In this document: in pieces, positions 44,182-52,943 of the stretch | Numbering within the stretch: position 1 is the first letter of the stretch | How the letters are laid out: each line of letters starts with the position of its first letter | Source: Saprospiraceae bacterium | Lineage (GTDB): Bacteria; Bacteroidota; Bacteroidia; Chitinophagales; Saprospiraceae | Direction: 5' to 3' | DNA length: 64,000 nucleotides | Assembly: GCA_018057925.1 (NCBI GenBank) | Contig: JAGPCT010000003.1 | Location: forward strand, 62,001 to 126,000 | Translations under genes and position numbers: made by a program | Notes under the pieces: generated by a model | What the model was told of the DNA's origin: nothing | What the model saw: the letters and a program-made list of their open reading frames with translations, nothing else | Databases searched by the model: none

Positions 44182-46590
44182 ATGGGGATTGATGTAAGAT
44201 TGAACAATAAACTAATTTGCTCTCATTGCGGAAATGATTGTGATGGTAGTATTTCGGCTTACGATTCTTTGTTTTGTTGCAACGGTTGCAAGGTTGTATA
44301 TGGACTTTTGAATGAAAAAGGTTTTTGTGATTATTATAAGTTTAATGATCGTCCCGGCTTAACCATTCGTTCTAATATTTCTCAAAGTAAGTACGATTAT
44401 CTTGATCAAGAGGATATAAAGCAGAAGTTGACTTTGTTTAAAAATAATGAGCAGTCACATGTACGTTTATACTTGCCTCAAATGCATTGCAGCAGCTGTA
44501 TTTATTTACTTGAAAATTTTCATATATTAAATAATGCAGTAATAAGTTCACGAGTTGACTTTGTGCGGAAAGAAATCTTTATAGCCTATGATCACCGCAA
44601 TATCAGTCTTTCGGGATTAGTCGCCGAATTGGCTTCTATTGGTTACGAGCCACATATTAGCTTGTCAGGCAATGACGAAGATGCCTATAAGAAGGCAGAT
44701 CGAACGAAAATATACAAATTGGGCATTGCGGGATTTTGTTTTTCCAATATCATGATGATGAGTCTTCCACAGTATTTTGCGGGAGACATAGAGATTGAAA
44801 AGCCTATAACTTTGGCATTGCGGTATGGAATGTTTGCTTTGTCCTTGCCGGTGGTGTTTTATTCCGGTTTTGAATTTTTTTCGTCATCGTGGAATTCCCT
44901 CAAAGAGAAGTATTTAAATATTGATGTCCCTATTGCATTAGCAATTGCTATAACTTTTATTCGTAGTGTATATGAAGTGTTTTGGGGAACAGGTGAAGGG
45001 TACTTTGACAGTCTGGCAGGGATTATTTTCTTTATGTTAGTGGGACGTTTGTTGCAAGATAATGTATCAAAGTCACTTTCTTTTGACCGGGATTTCAAAT
45101 CTTTTTTCCCTATTGCAGTGCGTCAAAAAATAGATGGAGGAATAGTAGTTAAGCCTATTGAAAAGGTTGAAGCTGAAGATGTTTTGGTTATACGACAAGA
45201 TGAGTTGGTTCCTGTAGATGGTATTCTATCAAAGGGAAAAGCTTATATTGATTATAGTTTTGTGACGGGTGAAAGTCTTCCTGCTGAAATCGGAATAGGA
45301 GAAATGATCTATTCGGGAGGAAAACAGACAGGAGAGAAGATAGAACTGATCGCAGTAAAGAGTGTGTCCCAGAGCTACCTTACCAACCTTTGGAACAAGA
45401 ATACTTTTAAGGATAAGTCTGGAAGCCGTTCTTATATTGATATATTTAGTAAATATTTTACGGTAATCTTATTTGTTTTGGCTGGCATTGTTGCGACTTA
45501 CTGGATTTTGCAAGGCAGACCTGAAATACTTTGGAGTGCATTGACGTCCATGTTTATCATTGCTTGTCCTTGTGCCCTATTATTGACAGCAACATTTACT
45601 TATGGTAGATTAATTAGGATGTATAGTGCTAATGGGATGTACGTCCGTCATCACAATGTTGTAGAAACCATGTCAAAGATTGACTACTTAGTATTTGACA
45701 AAACGGGGACATTAACTAATCACCATTTGAATGGGTTGGATTATCAGGGAAATGAATTAGAAGAATGGGAAAAAGGTATATTGCATTCCTTGGCTGATGA
45801 ATCTAGCCATCCATTGAGTCGGGCAATAGCAAGTTTTTATAATAAGGTTACACCATTACCTGTCGAAAGTTATAAGAATTATCCCGGCAAGGGGATTGAA
45901 GGATGGTATGAGAATCATCATCTTAAATTTGGATCGGCTCGTTTTCTTGGAATAATTGAAAGGGAGAACACTTTTAGTGATTCAGTAGTGTATTTTTCTG
46001 TTGATGGGACATTGCGCGGTAAATTCAATATAAAAAACACATATAGGGAAGGTGTAGTTGAGATGCTTGCTTTGTTGAAGAAGAAATTTAAACTGGCTAT
46101 ATTAAGTGGAGATCATGAAGGCGAAAAGGAATATTTAGATGGTTTAATTGGTGTAGAGAATAAAAGTCTATTTACGCAAAATCCGCAACAGAAATATGAC
46201 TTTATTGTGTCTTTGCAGCAAAAAGGTCACAAAGTCATGATGATCGGTGATGGATTAAACGATGCCGGTGCGCTAAAACAAAGTGATGTCGGCATTGCAA
46301 TCAGCGATGCTGTCAATAACTTTACACCGGCAGCAGATGGTATTTTGGATGGGAAGAGATTGACCAATCTTCCTAAGTTGATGAAACTTGCTCATGCAGG
46401 TAGATATATCATTTATTTTACATTTTTGGTATCTATATTATATAATGTTGTTGGATTATTGTTTGCGGTGCAAGGCAAGTTATATCCAGTTGTTGCGGCG
46501 ATTCTAATGCCGGCAAGTTCATTGACTATAATTTTTCTGACCTTTACCATGAGTGGGTTAATAGGGAGGAAATTAAAATTAAATGATTGA
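44182..46590 (+). CDS. ccoI: Copper-type P1B ATPase of the CcoI/FixI group
   Basis: Heavy-metal transporting ATPase of 802 residues. N-terminal cysteine-rich segment (Cys13, Cys16, Cys20, Cys32, Cys33, Cys36: CSHCGNDC...FCCNGCK) is typical of CcoI, followed by a CxxC metal domain (MHCSSC, residues 101-106), helices with the copper-type CPC motif at 462-464, and the phosphorylated Asp506 in DKTGT. SSHPLS (nucleotide site) and GDGLNDAGAL are present. CcoI-type pumps supply copper for the cbb3 CuB centre, and the gene sits directly before ccoS and ccoNO. Confidence 0.93.
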   Translation: MGIDVRLNNKLICSHCGNDCDGSISAYDSLFCCNGCKVVYGLLNEKGFCDYYKFNDRPGLTIRSNISQSKYDYLDQEDIKQKLTLFKNNEQSHVRLYLPQMHCSSCIYLLENFHILNNAVISSRVDFVRKEIFIAYDHRNISLSGLVAELASIGYEPHISLSGNDEDAYKKADRTKIYKLGIAGFCFSNIMMMSLPQYFAGDIEIEKPITLALRYGMFALSLPVVFYSGFEFFSSSWNSLKEKYLNIDVPIALAIAITFIRSVYEVFWGTGEGYFDSLAGIIFFMLVGRLLQDNVSKSLSFDRDFKSFFPIAVRQKIDGGIVVKPIEKVEAEDVLVIRQDELVPVDGILSKGKAYIDYSFVTGESLPAEIGIGEMIYSGGKQTGEKIELIAVKSVSQSYLTNLWNKNTFKDKSGSRSYIDIFSKYFTVILFVLAGIVATYWILQGRPEILWSALTSMFIIACPCALLLTATFTYGRLIRMYSANGMYVRHHNVVETMSKIDYLVFDKTGTLTNHHLNGLDYQGNELEEWEKGILHSLADESSHPLSRAIASFYNKVTPLPVESYKNYPGKGIEGWYENHHLKFGSARFLGIIERENTFSDSVVYFSVDGTLRGKFNIKNTYREGVVEMLALLKKKFKLAILSGDHEGEKEYLDGLIGVENKSLFTQNPQQKYDFIVSLQQKGHKVMMIGDGLNDAGALKQSDVGIAISDAVNNFTPAADGILDGKRLTNLPKLMKLAHAGRYIIYFTFLVSILYNVVGLLFAVQGKLYPVVAAILMPASSLTIIFLTFTMSGLIGRKLKLND

Positions 46591-46592
46591 AG

Positions 46593-46754
46593 ATGAGTGT
46601 ATTAGTTGGTTTATTGGTAATAAGTATGATTATTTCAGGAGGTTTTTTGATAGCCTTTCTATGGAGTAGCAAGAATGGTCAGTTTGAAGATCAATTTTCT
46701 TCGGCCAACCGTATATTATTTGAGGAAAAAATTAAAACGAAAAATAAAAATTAG
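46593..46754 (+). CDS. ccoS: cbb3 oxidase assembly protein CcoS
   Basis: Small gene of 53 codons between ccoI and ccoNO. The product is one N-terminal helix (VLVGLLVISMIISGGFLIAF) followed by WSSKNGQFEDQFSSANRILF; the helix and the W(S/A)xxxGQ(F/Y)(E/D)D motif are the CcoS signature. CcoS is needed to insert cofactors into the cbb3 catalytic subunit. The ATG is two bases after the ccoI stop, and the stop codon is four bases before the ccoN ATG. Confidence 0.9.
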   Translation: MSVLVGLLVISMIISGGFLIAFLWSSKNGQFEDQFSSANRILFEEKIKTKNKN

Positions 46755-46758
46755 ACAC

Positions 46759-48879
46759 ATGGAATTACAGAAGTTTCAGTATGACAATGAGATTTCCAAA
46801 AACTTTGCTGTTGCAACGATGTTTTGGGGGATTGTCGGAATGCTTGTAGGTGTAATTGCGGCCTTTCAGCTTGCATTTCCGGCATTAAATCTGGGTATAG
46901 AATATACTACTTTTGGTCGTCTCAGACCTGTCCACACCAATGCTGTTATTTTTGCATTTGTGGGAAATGGTATTTTCACAGCAGTATATTATTCACTTCC
47001 GCGCTTGGTAAAAGCGGAGATGTGGAGTAAAGCGTTAAGTAAGATTCATTTTTGGGGATGGCAGCTTATCATTCTAACGGGGGCTATTACCCTGATGATG
47101 GGTTATACATCAGCTAAAGAGTATGCTGAACTTGAGTGGCCTCTTGATATTGCTATAACATTAATCTGGGTTGTATTTGGAATCAACATGTTTGGGACAA
47201 TAATCAAGAGACGGGAACGCCATCTATATGTAGCCATTTGGTTTTTTATTGGTTCATGGGTTACTGTAGCCATGTTGCACATTGTCAATTCATTCGAGTT
47301 GCCAATTAGTTTTATGAAGAGTTATTCTTGGTATGCAGGTGTTCAAGATGCTCTGGTACAATGGTGGTATGGACATAATGCTGTTGCATTTTTCTTAACG
47401 ACGCCGTATCTGGGTTTGATGTATTATTTTTTACCCAAGGCAGCCGGAAGACCAATTTATTCATATAGATTGAGTATAGTTCACTTCTGGTCATTGATAT
47501 TCCTATATATTTGGGCTGGGCCACACCATCTATTATATACTGCTTTGCCGGAGTGGGCACAATCATTAGGAACTGTTTTTTCAATCATGTTGTTATTGCC
47601 GTCTTGGGGCGGGATGCTCAATGGATTATTTACCTTGAGAGGTGCTTGGGATAAAGTCAGGGTAGATCCCATTCTCAAATTTTTTGTAGTTGCCGTAACA
47701 TGTTATGGAATGGCGACTTTTGAAGGGCCTATGATGTCTTTGAAAAATGTCAATGCCATATCCCATTATAGTGATTGGACAGTGGCACACGTACACATTG
47801 GCGCTTTGGGTTGGAATGGTTTCTTAACATTTGGTATGTTATATTGGTTGTTTCCGAGATTATTCAATACCAAATTGTATTCAGTCAAGTGGGCGTCAAC
47901 CCACTTTTGGATTGCCACTGCCGGGATAGTACTTTACGCTATTCCGCTCTACTGGGCTGCTTTTCGTACATATTTTATGATGTCAGCATTTACACCTGAA
48001 GGACAATTGCAATATCAATTTATAGATATTGTACAATCCATTGTTCCTTTCTATGTGTTGAGGGCACTAGGCGGCACTTTATTTTTAGCCGGCGTTGTAT
48101 TAATGGCATACAACCTATATAAGACGGTGAAATCTGGGCAGTTTGTAAAGACAGAAGATGCCGAAGCACCAGCATTGGAAAAGGTTTATGTCAAGCCCAA
48201 GAATGCACATTGGCATAGCTGGGTAGAAAGAAGGCCTATTACACTACTTGTACTTAGTTTAATTGTAGTCGGAATAGGAGGCTTGGTTGAAATGATGCCA
48301 ACATTTTTGGTAAAAACAAATATACCGACAATATCTGAAGTCAAACCCTATACACCACTTGAGTTACATGGAAGAGATATTTATATCAAAGAAGGTTGTT
48401 ATAACTGCCATTCTCAGATGATTAGGCCATTTAGGTATGAAGTATCTCGTTTTGGTGACTATTCCAAAGCTGGTGAATTTGTATATGATCATCCATATCA
48501 ATGGGGTAGCAAGAGGACGGGTCCGGATTTGGCTAGGATAGGCGGTAAGTATCCGGATTCATGGCATTTTAACCACATGCTTGATCCTGAATCTATGGCG
48601 CCCGGAACCATAATGCCACCATATCCATGGCTATTTGAGAAGTCGGTAGATGCTAGCACTACGATGAGTAAAATATATGCGATGCGTAAATTAGGGGTAC
48701 CATATCCAAAAGGTTATGAGGGTAAAGCCAATTCTGACATGAAAAAACAGGCAGATAAGATAGTTGCTAACCTGAAGAAGGATAAGCTGAATATCTCCGG
48801 TGATAAGGAGATAATAGCCTTGATAGCTTATTTGCAAAGAATGGGAACAGATGCTAAAACAATAAATACAGTAGAATGA
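46759..48879 (+). CDS. ccoNO: cbb3 cytochrome c oxidase, fused subunits I and II (CcoNO)
   Basis: Fusion of the catalytic haem-copper subunit CcoN (about residues 1-480) and the monohaem cytochrome CcoO (about 500-706). CcoN carries RPVHTNAVIFAF (low-spin haem His), WYGHNAVAFFLT (CuB His with the crosslinking Tyr group), AGPHHLLYTALPEWAQ and SDWTVAHVHIGALGWNG (haem and CuB His). CcoO has CYNCHSQMIRPF with Cys547, Cys550 and His551. The ATG 46759 is the correct start: the frame is open 28 codons further, but that part overlaps ccoS. Fused CcoNO is typical of Bacteroidota. High-affinity oxygen reduction under low oxygen is the known role. Confidence 0.96.
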   Translation: MELQKFQYDNEISKNFAVATMFWGIVGMLVGVIAAFQLAFPALNLGIEYTTFGRLRPVHTNAVIFAFVGNGIFTAVYYSLPRLVKAEMWSKALSKIHFWGWQLIILTGAITLMMGYTSAKEYAELEWPLDIAITLIWVVFGINMFGTIIKRRERHLYVAIWFFIGSWVTVAMLHIVNSFELPISFMKSYSWYAGVQDALVQWWYGHNAVAFFLTTPYLGLMYYFLPKAAGRPIYSYRLSIVHFWSLIFLYIWAGPHHLLYTALPEWAQSLGTVFSIMLLLPSWGGMLNGLFTLRGAWDKVRVDPILKFFVVAVTCYGMATFEGPMMSLKNVNAISHYSDWTVAHVHIGALGWNGFLTFGMLYWLFPRLFNTKLYSVKWASTHFWIATAGIVLYAIPLYWAAFRTYFMMSAFTPEGQLQYQFIDIVQSIVPFYVLRALGGTLFLAGVVLMAYNLYKTVKSGQFVKTEDAEAPALEKVYVKPKNAHWHSWVERRPITLLVLSLIVVGIGGLVEMMPTFLVKTNIPTISEVKPYTPLELHGRDIYIKEGCYNCHSQMIRPFRYEVSRFGDYSKAGEFVYDHPYQWGSKRTGPDLARIGGKYPDSWHFNHMLDPESMAPGTIMPPYPWLFEKSVDASTTMSKIYAMRKLGVPYPKGYEGKANSDMKKQADKIVANLKKDKLNISGDKEIIALIAYLQRMGTDAKTINTVE

Positions 48880-49067
48880 AATTTGCAACCTATTTAACAG
48901 AAATCAAAGGAGTGTCAATTTATCCAATTATTTCATTGGTGTTATTTGTGGCATTCTTTTCACTTGTTATTATTTGGGCATATCGCTCTAATAGTGACGA
49001 AATAGAACATTTTGAAAACCTTCCATTAGAGGATGGTCAAGTTTCAAATTCTAATAAAATAAAATAA
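48876..49067 (+). CDS. ccoQ: cbb3 oxidase subunit CcoQ/FixQ-like
   Basis: 63-residue membrane peptide with one helix (about residues 16-35) followed by WAYRSNSDEIEHFENLPLED, which matches the polar tail of CcoQ. It stabilises the cbb3 complex in other bacteria. It overlaps the ccoNO stop by four bases (ATGA) and its own stop overlaps the ccoP start by one base. Confidence 0.85.
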   Translation: MKFATYLTEIKGVSIYPIISLVLFVAFFSLVIIWAYRSNSDEIEHFENLPLEDGQVSNSNKIK

Positions 49068-50209
49068 TGGATATGAAAAAATATATAGTTGGATCTCTTT
49101 TGATGATCTTCTCCTTATTAGGCAGTATTGATTTGTTGGCTGAAAATGGAAGTCCTCAGTCATCATCTTCTTCTATGATTGATTCTTTGGCGGTATATGA
49201 TTGGATTTTAATTGCATTTGCGAGCATTTTATTATTGATAATTTTTGTTTTGGCTAATACCCTCCACCTTGCTATGAGTAAGCCTCAAGAAAATGTTGCA
49301 TCCAACCGGGGTAGTAAGTTAAAAGTTCCCACAATTTTCCTTGTGATATTGTTGGTAGGAATTACGACGGGAGATGTACATGCTGCCGGAGGAGGATTAA
49401 ATCCATTTTTGAGCCCTGTCCGAATGTTTGTTTATCTGCTTATTATTATTGAATTGATAGCTATTGGAGTTCTGATAAATTGGATAAAGTACTTTACTGG
49501 AATTCAAGCTTATAAGGAGGAACAAGAGTTAAAACAGGTAAAAGAGCCATGGAGTATAAGTAAATTTTGGATAAAAATGAATCGTCTCAAATCCGTGGAA
49601 GAAGAGGAATCATTGGATATCGGACATAGTTATGATGGAATACGCGAGTTGGATAATGCCACTCCTCCTTGGTTTACAGTAAGTTTTATTGCGACGATTA
49701 TTTTTGCTTTTGTATATATGTATCGTTATCATATAGCCTATTCGGCGCCTAACCAATTACAAGAATATAAAATGGAGGTTGCCCAAGCAAATGCAGATCA
49801 AAAAGCTTATTTGGCAAGTCAGGGTAATTTAGTGGATGAAACGTCAGTTACTATGTTAGATGCAGCAGGAATTTCGGCTGGAAAAGGCTTGTACACAAGT
49901 AATTGTGTGGCATGTCACGGAGCTGCGGGAGAAGGCGGAGTAGGTCCTAATTTGACAGATGATTATTGGTTGCATGGTGGCAGTATAAATGATATTTTTA
50001 AAGTTATAAAATATGGGGTGGTCGAAAAAGGTATGAAAGCTTGGCAAGAGGATTTCTCGGCAAATCAGATCGCTCAATTGTCAAGTTTCATTAAGTCAAT
50101 ACATGGCACCAATCCACCAGGTGGCAAGGAAAAACAAGGCGATTTATTTTCAGACAAAGCAGGAAGCCCTGCTGATGCTGTACCGGGGGACAGCACATCA
50201 CAAAATTAA
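49067..50209 (+). CDS. ccoP: cbb3 oxidase subunit CcoP, monohaem form
   Basis: 380-residue membrane cytochrome c. A first hydrophobic helix (or signal) near residues 7-25, two further helices (about 48-67 and 90-110), then a helical pair and the FixP N-terminal domain signature (SYDGIRELDNATPPWF, near residue 190) lead to a single cytochrome domain. Only one haem-binding CVACH is seen (Cys280, Cys283, His284), whereas the proteobacterial protein has two. It retains GPNLTDDYWLHGG and a possible Met ligand in VEKGMKAW. The tail is low complexity. ATG at 49067 or 49073 would both work. Confidence 0.92.
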   Translation: MDMKKYIVGSLLMIFSLLGSIDLLAENGSPQSSSSSMIDSLAVYDWILIAFASILLLIIFVLANTLHLAMSKPQENVASNRGSKLKVPTIFLVILLVGITTGDVHAAGGGLNPFLSPVRMFVYLLIIIELIAIGVLINWIKYFTGIQAYKEEQELKQVKEPWSISKFWIKMNRLKSVEEEESLDIGHSYDGIRELDNATPPWFTVSFIATIIFAFVYMYRYHIAYSAPNQLQEYKMEVAQANADQKAYLASQGNLVDETSVTMLDAAGISAGKGLYTSNCVACHGAAGEGGVGPNLTDDYWLHGGSINDIFKVIKYGVVEKGMKAWQEDFSANQIAQLSSFIKSIHGTNPPGGKEKQGDLFSDKAGSPADAVPGDSTSQN

Positions 50210-50215
50210 AGTGTA

Positions 50216-51622
50216 ATGATTGAAGATAGTATATATGACACCGGTAATGAGGCGTTTCGGGACAGGATGAGCAATACAACTGAGGATGGAAAGCGTAACT
50301 GGTTTTATGTGAGTAAGTCGTCAGGGAAATTTACAAGGTGGCGTAATTATTTAAACTTCTTTTATTTTGCTCTGTTCTTTACGCTCCCATTGTTAAGGTA
50401 TCATGATCGTCCTTTTTTTATGATTAACTTTCCAAAGGGTGAGTTTATCCTTTTTGGCAAGATATTTTGGCCTCAGGATTTCTTTCTTTTTGCCGTGGGA
50501 ATGATTACAATGATAGTCTTTGTCATATTGTTTACAGTCATTTTTGGGCGATTATTTTGCGGATGGATCTGCCCTCAAACCGTCTTTTTGGAAGGATTAT
50601 TCCGGAAAATCGAATGGTTTGTTGAAGGCAGCCCTTCACAGCAAAAAAAATTGGATCAAATGCCATGGAATTGGGAAAAAGTTCGGAAAAAAGGACTAAA
50701 ACATACTATCTTTTTGATTATCTCATTTCTCATTGCCAACACATTTTTAGCTTATATCATCAGCACGGATGAGTTGATTAAAATAATCCGTGAGCCGATA
50801 TCGGATCATTTGACTTTGTTGTCAGGAATTATCATTTTTACATTGACTTTCTATGGCGTTTTTGCGTATGTCAGGGAAATTGTATGTACCACCATTTGTC
50901 CTTATGGAAGATTGCAGAGTGTATTGTTGGATCAAGATTCTATGCAGGTATCATACGATTATGTGAGAGGTGAGCCACGAGGTAAGATGTCTAAAAATCA
51001 GGAATCTGAACTGGGGGATTGTATTGACTGTAAGAAATGTGTTATCGTGTGCCCGACAGGGATCGATATAAGGGATGGAATTCAGATGGAATGTGTCGGA
51101 TGCACGGCATGTATAGACGCATGTGATGAAGTGATGGATAAAATAGGCCGTCCCCTGGGGCTAATTCGATATGCTTCAGAAAAAGAAATTAGGGAGAATA
51201 AGAAGTTCAAATTCACATCACGTATGAAGTCATACACTGCTGTCCTGATTCTTTTAGTAGGAGTTATGACCTATTTGATAGCATCTTCAAAGCCGATTTC
51301 AGGAAATATATCTCGGGTCAAAGGTCAGTTGTTTCAAGAGTTAGATGGTGGTAAGTTGAGCAATCTCTATGAAGCAAAGATTTTAAATAAGCGAAATGTG
51401 CCATATCCAGTAGAACTGAAAGTAATGGATATGGAAGGTGTTGTTAAGATGGTCAATAAAAATCCGGTAATAAAAAAAGAGGGATTGACGGATTTGACTT
51501 TCTTTGTAATTCTTGATCAAAGTAAGGTGATTAAAAGAAGCAACACGATAAAGATAGGAATATATGCAGGAAATGAATTGGTGGACGAAGTAGAGACTAC
51601 CTTTTTAGGACCCTTTAAATAA
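50216..51622 (+). CDS. ccoG: cbb3 assembly ferredoxin-like protein CcoG (FixG/RdxA)
   Basis: Membrane iron-sulfur protein of 468 residues with five helices. GRLFCGWICPQTVFLEG is the conserved membrane motif, and two 4Fe-4S sites are visible: Cys269-x2-Cys272-x2-Cys275-x3-Cys279 and Cys293-x2-Cys296-x2-Cys299-x3-Cys303. The C-terminal 130 residues form the Ig-like FixG domain. In other bacteria CcoG reduces Cu(II) so that copper can enter cbb3 oxidase. The gene follows ccoP by six bases. Confidence 0.94.
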   Translation: MIEDSIYDTGNEAFRDRMSNTTEDGKRNWFYVSKSSGKFTRWRNYLNFFYFALFFTLPLLRYHDRPFFMINFPKGEFILFGKIFWPQDFFLFAVGMITMIVFVILFTVIFGRLFCGWICPQTVFLEGLFRKIEWFVEGSPSQQKKLDQMPWNWEKVRKKGLKHTIFLIISFLIANTFLAYIISTDELIKIIREPISDHLTLLSGIIIFTLTFYGVFAYVREIVCTTICPYGRLQSVLLDQDSMQVSYDYVRGEPRGKMSKNQESELGDCIDCKKCVIVCPTGIDIRDGIQMECVGCTACIDACDEVMDKIGRPLGLIRYASEKEIRENKKFKFTSRMKSYTAVLILLVGVMTYLIASSKPISGNISRVKGQLFQELDGGKLSNLYEAKILNKRNVPYPVELKVMDMEGVVKMVNKNPVIKKEGLTDLTFFVILDQSKVIKRSNTIKIGIYAGNELVDEVETTFLGPFK

Positions 51623-51635
51623 AGAAAGTTTATAT

Positions 51636-52070
51636 ATGAATTGGGGACATGGAATCTTGATAACGATTATTATCTTTGTTTTGAGCATCTTAACCATGGT
51701 TTTTGTTTCGTCTTATCAAACTATTGATATGATGGATGATCGATACTATGAGAAAGAATTGAAGCATCAGGAGTTGATCGACAAGTCCGATAACTTTGCC
51801 AAGGCTGATGGTCATATCGATATCGAAGATAAAGGAGAAGTGTTGTTGTTGAATATTTCAAATAGCATCACAGATTCGATTTCGTCAGGTGATATCATTT
51901 TTATGAGATTATCCGATAAGAAATTGGATGTACGATTTCCTTTGGAAGTAAAAGAAGGTAAACAAATTATTGATAAGTCAACTTTATTCAAAGGGGTATA
52001 TCAGGTGAGAATGAGTTGGATTAATAATGGTATTCCATATTATCAGACTTTTAAATATAATGTTACCTGA
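51636..52070 (+). CDS. ccoH: cbb3 assembly protein CcoH/FixH
   Basis: 144-residue protein with one N-terminal helix (about 5-26) and a periplasmic beta-rich domain, as in FixH. The family motif YYEKELKHQELIDK follows the helix. It is needed for stable cbb3 assembly elsewhere. The stop overlaps the start of the next gene by one base (TGATG), so translation is likely coupled. Confidence 0.9.
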   Translation: MNWGHGILITIIIFVLSILTMVFVSSYQTIDMMDDRYYEKELKHQELIDKSDNFAKADGHIDIEDKGEVLLLNISNSITDSISSGDIIFMRLSDKKLDVRFPLEVKEGKQIIDKSTLFKGVYQVRMSWINNGIPYYQTFKYNVT

Positions 52071-52771
52071 TGTTACCTTTTTTATTTGCCGGATTTGGTA
52101 TAGGGTTTGCAGGTAGCTTTCATTGTATTGGGATGTGTGGTCCCCTTGCTATCGCCATGCCTTGGTACTCTGGTGAGGGTTATGCACTCAAGGTATTGCG
52201 ATATCATTTGGGACGAACATTGACCTATGTTGTTCTGGGGCTATGTTTTGGAATTATCGGTAATGCTTTTTATATTGCAGGATATCAACAATTATTATCA
52301 ATAGCTTTAGGTGTACTAATTCTTTATATCTCTCTTAATAAAATTTTATCAGGTAAAATACCCATATTTAAGCTTTCATTTCCGGAAAAATTAAATATAG
52401 CAAGTTCGACTTTATTTCGAAATCACAATTTGATGAATAAGCCATTTTTATTTGGGATGATCAATGGATTACTTCCTTGTGGTTTAATTTATTTGGCTGT
52501 AGCTACTGCAATGACAACAGGTAATCTATGGTCAAGCGTTATGGTGATGGCGGCTTTTGGCTTTGGGACAATGCCCTTGTTTTCCGTTTTTTTGTTGGGA
52601 ATCAATAAGGTTAGTTTTTCAATAAGAAATAAAATTAATAAAACAATGCCTTATCTAGTGTTATTAACCTCCATTCTGTTGATTTTACGTGGTTTAAATC
52701 TAGGCATACCGTATGTTAGCCCCAAGTTGAATGTTGAAGGAACTACTCCCGGAATCATCAACTGCAAATGA
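52070..52771 (+). CDS. SafE/DsbD_2-family membrane protein of the cbb3 cluster
   Basis: 233-residue membrane protein with about six helices: GSFHCIGMCGPLAIAMP near residue 15 and GLLPCGLIYLAVATAM near 138 are the duplicated cysteine/proline motifs of the cytochrome c biogenesis (DsbD-like) transmembrane family, annotated as TauE/SafE. The gene closes the cbb3 cluster in many Bacteroidota and is presumed to have a role in copper handling or thiol reduction for oxidase assembly; this is not proven. It overlaps ccoH by one base. Confidence 0.86.
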   Translation: MLPFLFAGFGIGFAGSFHCIGMCGPLAIAMPWYSGEGYALKVLRYHLGRTLTYVVLGLCFGIIGNAFYIAGYQQLLSIALGVLILYISLNKILSGKIPIFKLSFPEKLNIASSTLFRNHNLMNKPFLFGMINGLLPCGLIYLAVATAMTTGNLWSSVMVMAAFGFGTMPLFSVFLLGINKVSFSIRNKINKTMPYLVLLTSILLILRGLNLGIPYVSPKLNVEGTTPGIINCK

Positions 52772-52833
52772 ATTTTTGTCAGGTAAATTCATCCCGAATG
52801 CATATATTGAAGTTTTCCAAAACCGAAGAATAC

Positions 52834-52858
52834 TGATTACGATTCGTACATCGATTCC
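52834..52858 (-). repeat. Dispersed intergenic element, copy C1 (best-defined)
   Basis: On the minus strand the core begins GGAATCGATGTACGA and ends ATCGTAATCA. I used it as reference for the family. CCCAAATTCC lies about 15 bases to the left on the minus strand (52875-52884), as in copies A and B. It is located in the gap 52772-52943, downstream of both flanking genes. Confidence 0.65.
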
Positions 52859-52893
52859 GCATTAGACAAATGTGGAATTTGGGTTTACTCCAT

Positions 52894-52918
52894 TCATTAT
52901 AAGTCGTACATCAATTCC
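52894..52918 (-). repeat. Dispersed intergenic element, copy C2
   Basis: Second copy in the same orientation, 35 bases from copy C1: it begins GGAATTGATGTACGA and continues CTTATAATGA, agreeing with C1 at about 20 of 25 positions. The pair forms a small tandem. Confidence 0.6.
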
Positions 52919-52943
52919 TAATTTGCCACATAAAATTGCATAA

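Noticed and set aside
52768..52792. Inverted repeat ATGAATTT/AAATTCAT after the cbb3 cluster as a terminator.
   Set aside because: Stem is all but A/T, overlaps the stop codon and has no T-run; too weak to list.
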